Under the pieces are notes generated by a model. It was not told the DNA's origin. It worked only from the letters and a program-made list of their open reading frames with translations, and did no database searches. This document shows, one piece after another, positions 55,809 to 64,000 of a stretch of 64,000 nt of DNA. The stretch spans positions 124,001-188,000 of the forward strand of contig JARKIF010000045.1 in assembly GCA_029378245.1 (NCBI GenBank), read 5' to 3'. Numbering within the stretch: the stretch's first letter is position 1; every line of letters starts with the position of its first letter. The position numbers were made by a program, and so were the translations under genes. This stretch comes from Roridomyces roridus. Its lineage: Eukaryota; Basidiomycota; Agaricomycetes; Agaricales; Mycenaceae.

Positions 55809-57710
55809 TTAATCAGCCCAAAAGTTGTCCCTGCGCGCGCATCCCCACATATCCTGGACCTCCGCCCCATTCTTTATCCTATACTTCAAGATCGCACTGC
55901 TCTCCGGACAGTACGAACGCAAGGCATCCCCTGTCATCCTTTCATCCATTGTCAAGTTGTTCATTGACTGGACACTGTACGTCTCGGGCACGCAGGTGAA
56001 GTCGATATACAGGAACAGTTGCTCGCGGGGTGTGTCCGAAAAGTCTCTTTGCGCGATAGCGCGGAAGGTCTCAAAGTTGAGCTTGGCGGTCCATTCTGCA
56101 AAGAACCGGATGCTGCTCAAGTCGTGTTTGATACGACTTCCTACAGGAAATAGGTCAGCATTGTGACGGACTTTAAATGCTATCCGAACGACGTACCCCA
56201 GATCTGATTCCACAATGAAAAGTTCTTGCAGAGCTGTCGGTGGGAATAGTTCCAATCGGCCTTCTGGCACTCCAGCGAGCAATAATATGCCACTTGGCAG
56301 GATCCACACTGTTTGAAATTCTTCCCTATATCGACCCGCTGACACTGGGGCTGTGAATCAAGTCAGACTCGGATCGTGCAAAGTCAGATGCAAAGGTCCC
56401 CACATTGAAACAGCGACGGCCGAGTCCCTCTTCTTCGAGAGCAGACATACGCTTCGCCAATGCCGTAGACATCGGTACAAAGGCAGCATTGATGACCGGC
56501 AGCTTGCGAAGACCCTCGTAATCCGGCGACGACTTGAACTTGCGAGCGAAGGGCATCATTTGGAGAGCGAAAGAACGATAGACACAGTACCGCGGCAACT
56601 TGTCGCGTACAATGGCCATGGCCATATCAGTGACGTCCCTACCCATGTGCAAAAATGCTGGGCAAGCTTCGATGAAAGCGTCCATAAAACCGGCCCTGAC
56701 CGCAAGCAAGATTGACGGATAGTCGTCCCCTTCAAGGAAGGTTAAGAAAAATGTGATGCACGATGCGAATAGCCTGACGGCGCTGGATTTGCTGACATCT
56801 CGACCTACACCGTCGGGAAGCGCCGCCAGAGTACGGGTCATGGTGACAAGACCACCTGCATTGAAGAGAGCGCACCGAAGGGAATGCGGATGCTGCTCGC
56901 AAAGCCCGACAAGCAAGCCAATGTGCTCTACCAGCACATTGACCTCGGCATCAATTTCAAGCTTCTTGTTCGCTTTTTTTATGCGTCGGAGAATAAGCTG
57001 CACGAGGAACTCGGCGTCACCACCAGAGGCTTCGATAACTCGATCGCGGAGGTCATTCTTTCGCGAGCTTGTGGACGATTTGAGAAAAATGCCAAGAGTT
57101 TCGGCTGGGGTGGCGCGTATAGCATGCCCCATACTTTGGCAATGGTCCTCCCAGATCCAGAGTTGCGTCACAAGTTTGACGCAGTCATGAGCTCCGACCA
57201 TAGCTGCAAGAATGTCAGGCACAATGCAGAGCGTGCGGAAGACTATGATGAGCGTGTGGAAATGCACAGGGGCCTGCGCCAGGCAGTAGATATACTGCGA
57301 CCACTTGATGATCCCGGGCAACGCATCCAACAAGGCGCGAGTGTACGTAGCCACCTTCGGATCGGTACGGAGCCTCCACAGCTGACCCACTCCGCCAAGA
57401 GATGTGTGTGCAAAGTCGGCATCGAGCTGCCATTTGCGAAAAGACGATGGTGATGGTACCGCCTCCGCCCGGAGATGCGAGAGAAATACGTCCAACGCCC
57501 CGAGTTCCTGCGTTCGCGGAATGTCTGGCCAAACCCTGGACAGAGTGTCGAGCGCAGCGAGCCCGGAAAGGGTCTGATTCCGTGCTGTCGTGATGTACTG
57601 CAGGCAAGTCAGAAGATCTGGCAGGCAGACAGAAGGTAAAGACGTACCCTCAGCGGCGTGGCACGGACTTTGATCAGGCGCTCGGTGTGGCGACGTTCAT
57701 TCTGGGCCAT
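55809..57710 (-). CDS. MYND zinc-finger protein, intact
   Basis: Four or five exons read from ATG at 57710: MAQNERRHTERLIKVRATPL, then after an intron a long helical exon from YITTARNQTLSGLAALDTLS to ALEEEGLGRRCFN, then after a 50-nt intron the finger PQCQRVDIGKNFKQCGSC, AYYCSLECQKADWNYSHRQLC, and a last exon ending CARRDNFWAD with TAA at 55809-55811. The total is about 580 residues. All eight zinc ligands of a MYND finger are present (C-x4-C, C-x2-C, C-x3-C, H-x3-C), the first pair being formed across the intron. The helical N-terminal part resembles armadillo-like repeats common in this Agaricomycete family. It acts presumably through protein-protein contacts; the role is unknown. Confidence 0.88.
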
Positions 57711-58528
57711 GGGCTGCAAGAGTAGGGAGGGGCCTTGGCGAGATGGTGGTATCGAACAAGAGGACAACAAGAGGGGTGGTTGAGACTCGGACGATCGGAA
57801 TCTTGATCCGGGCACCTTGTGTCCAGTGAATGGGAATTGATACCTGGAAATCACACCATGTATATACCGCTGGGACGCGTGTAAATGGGAAGCTGGATAT
57901 CGGGTCAGGATATGTATTCAAGAATCAAGACTGACGGGCTTGCTATGGCTGCAAGAAGATTGCTTTTTCACAGTCGGAGGAAGGCATCGAGGTGCTGTGA
58001 TATAGAGTAGAGCGGCGGACGCCGGAGAGAAGAAGAACAAGTGGCTAGTCTTTATTGCAGCGTGGCGCCAAGTGTGAGAGATATCCTCTTCTTGCACTCC
58101 GATCTTGTAAGTAGATGAAGATCGCGGTGATGGCAAGTTGACGGAGGGCTCAAGACTCAAGAGGCGAGATGCGCTTGGGGCATTAGCTTGGATGTCGTCC
58201 GATCTTGGTCCGGGTGACCGAGTCTAATCAAGCAACCGTTTCCAGCGTGGAGTCGAAGAAGACGAGAGGTGAGATGATGGGGTTAAGGGCAAAATGCATT
58301 TCGGATCATCTGGCCGAATGATGTGACTGTAACGCGTGACTCTCGGCTCTCTCTTTCACCACACGCAAATTCACGTCGACCATTTCTTGCCATTCCGGTC
58401 GGCACTGCTGTGTATCCGACGCTTTATTTCTTAGAAGAACAAGTCCTTGTCCCCCGGTTTGCTACCTCCTACCGTCGCCCTGCCCTTGTTCCCGATGAGC
58501 CCGCTCTAGGACTCGAATCTCGGCCTAA

Positions 58529-59669
58529 TGGAGCCTGCATTCACCCCCCGTGGCACCCAGAGCAGCAGATAACCTTCGAGCGTACTTCAGCAAAGCCACC
58601 CTATCGGAAATTCCACGGACCCCAGCCGCACCCTCAATTCCGCCGACACACCCACGTTCGCGAGGCAGCTGGAGGTCATCAGAGACTTGGAGGATGCGTG
58701 GGGTGTGTTGCTCGATGGGATGGCCACTCTGTTCTTCGCGGAAATACTGATGTGATTCGGGATTAGGCGGGAATCTTCCTACAACCTCACACGGAGTAGG
58801 CGACCTCGATAACAAGACTGGCGAACGATTTGCCGTCCAATGCCCTCCGAATTTCGGTATAGTCCCGGACTCAGGCCGTCGTCCAACAGATATACACGGT
58901 AAGCAGTCATTCCTCATCTCGAGTCCCGGCGGCTTATGCTACAAAGAATGATATCATGGCTCGACTACCTCCCACTCATGTCCATCCAGCGCGCCCTGCG
59001 CTTCGTGTTCCCCGACCGCTCGTACTCCGGAACTGGGGCGCCGGTCCTTGAGACCCCACTGGGAAATATTCCCAGGTATCCGCTGGTCGGGATCTTCTAG
59101 GAGAGAGATATCCTCGAGTTTTCTGAGACGAGAACGGTGCGCCGGTGGATCAATTTTAAACTAACAGAAATTGACTCGTTGTACAGTTTACTCGTTTCGA
59201 TTCAATCCAGAGCCGACCTGGTAGTTTGCAGCTCTGAACGTCTGTGGGCGAAGGTAAAACTCAGCGCTTTCAATCCCCTATCCTGATATCCGCTCAGATA
59301 TGGGACATCTGTGTGACGAATAAGACCCAATGGTTCGTCCTGACGTCGTATGCACACCGGGTCTTCGGACTCTTCTCTGAAGGTCGCTGAACTTCCCTCG
59401 CCTTCTACTGACTTGAATCACTGATACTCAGGTTGGACAATCGGCTTCGTTTCACGAGTATCACACCTGTTCAATCCATCGGCCCTGACGATCTTCGAGC
59501 TCTCGGACCTGCCTTGACTCGCCCGACTGTTGCGAGGTCTACCCCACAGGGAGACTGTCTCGTGCTCTCGACAAGCGCTCGAGTCCTTCCTGTGCCTAAT
59601 CCCGCCATCAGTATCTCCGAGTTTCGAGACGCCTCCGAGTCCAAAAGCACGGGATCCCCGGTAATCTGA
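58529..59669 (+). pseudogene. Agaricomycete conserved protein, probably decayed
   Basis: Recognisable pieces in order: WLDYLPLMSIQRALRFVFPD, ERDILEFSETRTVRRWINFK, RADLVVCSSERLWAKVKL, then across introns IWDICVTNKTQWFVLTSYAH and WTIGFVSRVSHLF. This succession (RRWI, VVCSSERLW, WFVLTSYAHRVFG, FS.GW) recurs in uncharacterised Agaricomycete proteins as I remember them. The frame is broken by TAG at 59098-59100 where a Tyr before ERDILEF would be expected, and the 5' exons are unclear. The start given is the first plausible methionine (MEPAFTPRGTQ). Function unknown. Nothing firm is seen between 57711 and 58528. Confidence 0.45.
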
Positions 59670-59976
59670 TTTTCCGTTTACGTTAGCGGCGGCACATTCT
59701 CAGCTGGAATTTGACAAAAGAACTCGCCTGATCTTCCCCGTATAGGCAAGAGCTCAGCACGCTGTCTTCAATCTTTGGAGACACTGAGTCTGGACTCTGG
59801 CTGACTCGAGCAGAATCCACGGGAGATTTACGCGCGGAAAGAGAGAGGGAGACGAAACCATCATATTGACACGTACAGGGACTCATGTAAAAATGTTTCT
59901 GGATTCCCCCGATGCACCCTGCCATGCCCAGCCTTGAGTCGAACAAGCTGTCCCAATGAGAAAAATTCCACTCTCT

Positions 59977-62680
59977 TTAGACATGTCCAACGGCAACCTG
60001 TTCGTTCTTTTCTCGGTTCCACCACCCAAAGATTCGAGATGCAGGAACCCCTATCTTTTCCGCAAAAATTTCAGCCGTCTTCGGACCAACTCGTCCCGTG
60101 GCTAGAAGCCAATCTGAGAGCGAGGTGTTCCGTAAGAAACAATAGCGGATGACAACCAGGACAGCCAGGAATGTCGTGGCAGCCACAAGGGAACGAGCTA
60201 CGTCATCCGACGATTGGAAACACATTCCTAAGAAGGCGACCAAGAATGCGAGGGTTCTGAAACTGGGTGAGCACCGCCAAGTATCTGCATTGCCGAGAAA
60301 TGAGTCACTGACGCCCAGATGAGCAGTGCGAATGGTAACGAATACATGTGAGCCAAAGATTCGAAACCGAACGTAGGATGAAAGCGGCGTCCCAGGAAAG
60401 CAGCGGCCTGAATAATAATGTTATGTAAACGGGGTGGGCCGTCTCAACAGATCAGTTGGAAGAGGCTTACTTGAAATATGGATTTGCTATCTCTGAAGTC
60501 TCGATGCTGCCGCATGACAGCCAGACTAACTAGGATGCTCCCGAGACCGGCGATGACGGAAATATAGCAAGCAATCTCGCCCACTGAGGTTCCGTTGCCA
60601 CTAATTGAGTTTTGAAGTGTGGGGATGGACAGGAATGCAATGTCCGCATTCAGCAGTACCGTTCCCTTGAAACAGATTTCAGACAATTGGAATGTACGGT
60701 TGACTCGAGAGACGCACATAAAGAGTGAGTTCTTGCCACTCAGTGTACAACTTTTGAATGAAGCCGATCCAATGGACTTCGCTCAAGATTTCGTCGGTGT
60801 AAATGCTCTCCAATGTTTGAGCATGTTCCCATGATACATTGAACGTGAGTAATGCGGTGACGCGGAAGAGCTTGGAGCGCGTGCGGGGTGTGTCTGTGAA
60901 TACGGATGCGTCTCCATTCAAGCGAGCATAAGGTTCGCCGTGGAATTGATAAAACCTATATGATGCTTCAGCCATGGTGAGTATGACAAGGTGTTGTGAA
61001 GCAGGCAAATTCCCCACCGAAGCTCCACATGAATCGAGCTAATATTCCGTCAGTCAAGTCCTTGAGTCGGACAAAAATAAAAGTATACCAAGCGTGAATG
61101 ATGCTCCAAGTCCCACAGCGGAGTCAGCATCGTGATCCAATTGGTCTAGACATATTCGAATTAGAGGATGGTATTCCGGACCGCGTTCGCAATATGTACC
61201 TTTGAAGCCATCAATAAGTGTAAGCATATCGAACATGTCCGGCTGTAAGCGATCCACGGGTGGTTTCATCGAAGTCATAACATCTATCAACCGGACAAAT
61301 GCCCATTTGTGATGAACAGTCATTGAAACTTCAAACAAACACGCTTACCACCGATTGTGAATACGACAATATCTCGCAACTGGTGCAGAAGTTTGGGAGT
61401 CATATGTAAAGTCGAAGGGAAAAGGGCACAGTGGTACCTGTTGCCGAGAAGTGAGGAAATACAAGAAAGGTGGTCTGCGAAGTTTTACCAATATTGCGCC
61501 TCCAGTTCCAGTTCTGTGAAGCGAGTGTAAATGAACAGGTCCAGACCGAAGAAACAAACAAAGTCTTACTGATATGTTGAGACGAGAATGCCCCGCACAC
61601 ATCAAAACAACGCGGCAGGCCTTCGGGCCGGAAAGTGTCATACCAGAAAATGATGCGCCGACTATGGTCCGCAAGATAATAACCACAGGTCGGAGGTTGT
61701 CCATCCTCACCAGGAACAAAATCCAAAACCATTTCAACTTGAGAGTCGAGAGGTAGTTTGTTGGTGGTCCAGAACTCCTCGATGTTATGGAGGAAGATCA
61801 TTAGACCGTCGACGGTGGCTGCATCGTGTAGTGCACTGTCTGTGATGACTCGGAGGAACTAGATCCATCGTGAGCATTCCGAGCTCTTGGGAAGGTAGAA
61901 AACTGCTGCTGACCTCGGAACTGTGTTCATAATACAAGGCACCTTCTGGGCTGACATGAGGCTCCCAACTAGTCGGGGTATCACTGGCAATGCAGACATG
62001 ATGTACGATCAGTCATCAGTGATGGCATCGTACCGGATAAATGATCTCGTGTTCGGTCCAATGGGTGGGATTGCGTCAGTTTTTGCTCTGAGATGATTAA
62101 ATAAGGGGTAAACTCTTTGAGTTTTGAAAAAAAAGAAACTGTACACCGTTGGACGAATTGTGTATCTTGGCAGAAGTTCCGGCGCGGTGCAGGAGAATGT
62201 TGGATGCTCCGAAGAGAGAAGGGGTTCAGCGCGAATCTCGGAGGTTGAAGCTGAAGGCGAGACCGCATCCTGCCCATCCTCATGGACTTGGCCTAGGGCC
62301 GCTTCCTCGTGACTCGCAGGCTTCGGAGTCGGAGAAGAGGCATCATCCCCCAGCCTGGGATGGATCACAGGCTGCGTTGAACAGTGCCACGTCTCTTTGC
62401 CGGTGAGCTGGGGTGGGTTTTTGGGCGGGGACAGTAGCCAACGGAGAGAAGCCAGATTCCGCAGGAGAGCTCGTCGTCCGTGTCCGATGTAGGCTGCCAT
62501 GAGAGTTAGAAGACGAATGAAAGCCACTCTTGCCACTCTGAACTTTGAAAGTGCATCGATGTTGAGCGGCATTGGAAAGAAGGGAGTCAGGTCCAGACTC
62601 GGATGCTGCTGGCATATCATTGTGTCGTAAGAGATCCGAGACAATGGGCGCTGAGCATTCGGGGATATGCGGAGAATCAT
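59977..62680 (-). CDS. WW-like domain protein with C-terminal membrane helices
   Basis: Minus-strand exons follow an Agaricomycete family I recognise: a basic N-terminal segment, SCTAPELLPRYT, a WW-like motif DTPTSWEPHVSPEGALYYEH (about 61990-61930), FLRVITDSALHDAATVDGLM, CGYYLADHSRRIIFWYDTF, a helical region, FIQKLYTEWQELTLYV, then transmembrane segments (TVLLNADIAFLSI, ISVIAGLGSILVSLAVMRQH, FLVAFLGMCF, LVAATTFLAVLVVIRYCF) and a 50-residue tail ending at 59977. About ten short introns are implied. No break was noticed. The start at 62680 (MILRISPNAQRPLS) is the first in-frame methionine but upstream exons are possible. Membrane location is likely; function is unknown. Confidence 0.75.
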
Positions 62681-62717
62681 TCATTTCGGGACGGGGCCAG
62701 TTCGGCCACAGCCCGGG

Positions 62718-62970
62718 TTCTGTCAGATGCACAGCTTCATTGAAACCTTCATATATCGTGAAGCAATTTCTACCGGCCACCACATCCCCCAATGATAGCC
62801 ATCCAAAGGTCCGTGCTTCTCCAAAGAATCCTCACACGGATTGACAGTCTTGCAGCACTCCCGTCGAAGAGGGCAGGGTGGTACCATCGATAACAAGCGG
62901 TAAACCTGGAAGGCCTGGTCCAGTAAGTCACTGGGACTTATCTGTCTCACATTCATCAGGGTTGCTTACC
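62718..62970. repeat. Direct duplication, copy 1
   Basis: It matches 63349-63620: both contain GCAGATGCACAGCTTCATTG-like starts, CCCCAATGATAGCCATCCA, and end with GGTTGCTTAC. Both copies lie upstream of the WW-like gene, and copy 1 overlaps its possible 5' exon region. A minus frame PLDGYHWG is conserved in both, so it may be a duplicated exon. Confidence 0.75.
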
Positions 62971-63348
62971 ATTGCGTAAAGCGCGGCGGGAAATGAACTC
63001 TCGACGGTTTAAACTAGGATTGTGTTACACATGTACCCACTGCATACAAGCTGCCAGTCTGCTGTCTTGCAATCACACATGGAGCAAAGATTGAAAGAAA
63101 AATAAGCGTGCACCTCTACTTCTCCCACGGCGGGAGTCTGTCTGGCAATATGTTACATCAGGCTCCGCAGTGTCCGCACCCAGGACTCAAAGGCCATGGC
63201 TGCATCCCGGTACCTGGCTGAAATCCTGAATACAAGCCCTACGTCCATGTTGGGTTTATTTCTTCTTGTTCCTGTTTCCATCTCCCCTCGTCTCCCTGTC
63301 CTCCTCAGTCAAAGTTCTACATAGAACAGTGTCGTAAGATACCGTTCT

Positions 63349-63620
63349 CCCTGGCAGATGCACAGCTTCATTGAAACCTTCATATATCTAGAGGTCAAGC
63401 AATGCCCATTGCCACCAGTGTTCCACCATCCCCAATGATAGCCATCCAGAGGTCTGCTTCTCCTGATGAGAGTTGTCGCACCTCTTGACAGTGTTTCAGC
63501 GCCGTCCCACATGGGAACGTGACACCAGTGCAGGCGGGCGGTAAGCCTGATAGACCCCATCCTCGCCCAAACAAACCGGTAAGTTCAATGGGACCTTTCT
63601 TTCCGCAGATGCATCATGGT
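63349..63620. repeat. Direct duplication, copy 2
   Basis: About 630 bp from copy 1. The 44 bases from CAGATGCACAGCTTCATTGA to ATATATC are nearly identical. The middle is diverged, with a roughly 25-bp insertion after the TATATCT. Between the copies (62971-63348) nothing is recognised. Confidence 0.75.
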
Positions 63621-63828
63621 TGCTTACAGCCCCTTGCAGAAGTAGTGACACTGCAATCATTTGTAAATGAGATGAAAAAAGAAATCAACTTGTTCTCCTG
63701 ACAGCTCCATTGCTGCCTATACCAAATCTCTTAAAATATGGAAGTGCCCATGTGCCATCATTTGAATACCCCTTTATATAGTATAGGTACCACAAATTCT
63801 CAAATTCTCCTTGATCTCTTGATGTATG

Positions 63829-64000
63829 TTAATTCCTTGTGTTGTAGATTCTCTCTTTTAGCAGCTTTGCAATGTCCAGGTGGCCATTCAAGTAGGCATA
63901 GTACAGTGGTGTTCCACCCAACTTGTCAGCAGCATTGACTGTCACCCCATGTTCTATTAGCAGGTTTGCAATGTCAAGGAAGCCATTTAATGAGGCACTG
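63829..64000 (-). CDS. Ankyrin-repeat protein, C-terminal end (partial)
   Basis: The minus frame from the window edge reads two ankyrin repeats, LNGFLDIANLLIEHGVTVNA and ADKLGGTPLYYAYLNGHLDI followed by AKLLKERIYNTRN and TAA at 63829-63831. The consensus G-TPL--A---GH--I---LL pattern is clear. Ankyrin repeats mediate protein binding; in mushrooms they often form the sensor end of NACHT proteins, but the rest of the gene is outside the window. Confidence 0.85.
   Translation of the reverse strand, partial: SASLNGFLDIANLLIEHGVTVNAADKLGGTPLYYAYLNGHLDIAKLLKERIYNTRN

Overview
The window looks like an accessory region of a basidiomycete mushroom genome (Agaricomycetes; possibly a Mycena-like species with a repeat-rich genome, which is an inference). 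Genes are broken by introns of about 47-80 nt with GT..AG borders. Most recognisable proteins belong to families expanded in Agaricomycetes: NACHT NTPases starting MF(N/S)NC, DUF6534 membrane proteins, F-box proteins, MYND zinc-finger proteins and a WW-like membrane protein. These were recognised from remembered family motifs; no search was run.

Layout. 1-1610: copy A of a dispersed repeat (R1). 2317-3400: a terminal-inverted-repeat (TIR) element. 3495-5943: an intact five-exon NACHT gene. 6785-6852: a tRNA-Phe relic. 8709-9343: a 24-bp minisatellite. 10814-12768 and 15694-17461: two DUF6534 genes in convergent orientation, with a NACHT tail fragment and a frame-broken F-box gene between them. 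17946-18333: a hAT-type MITE with perfect 8-bp target duplication. 19998-21028: a short-chain dehydrogenase. 21270-21371: an intron-containing tRNA-Phe(GAA). 22598-25658: an F-box gene split by a 5'-truncated LINE with a 16-bp target duplication. 27371-29000: a MYND gene with one premature stop. 30219-31584: a hAT-like element joined to a Ty3/gypsy element (31585-39411) that lacks integrase and has a 1,055-bp TIR element nested in gag. 39412-45972: mostly relics. 45973-48674: a second NACHT gene with one 1-nt frameshift. 49691-50738: a CACTA-like element. 52770-55410: R1 copy B, carrying two TIR insertions. 55809-57710: an intact MYND gene. 59977-62680: a WW/transmembrane protein gene. 63829-64000: the end of an ankyrin-repeat gene.

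The most notable structure is a family of three non-autonomous elements ending CATCAG...CTGATG, each flanked by a 2-bp duplication (AA, GG, GG). Two of them are dated and bounded by comparison with the uninterrupted R1 copy A. NACHT, F-box, MYND and ankyrin proteins clustered among transposons resemble the fast-evolving repertoires linked to self/non-self recognition and protein turnover in fungi, but no functional link between these genes is shown by the sequence. Several genes are broken only by single-base changes in homopolymer runs, so assembly error must be weighed against pseudogene decay.
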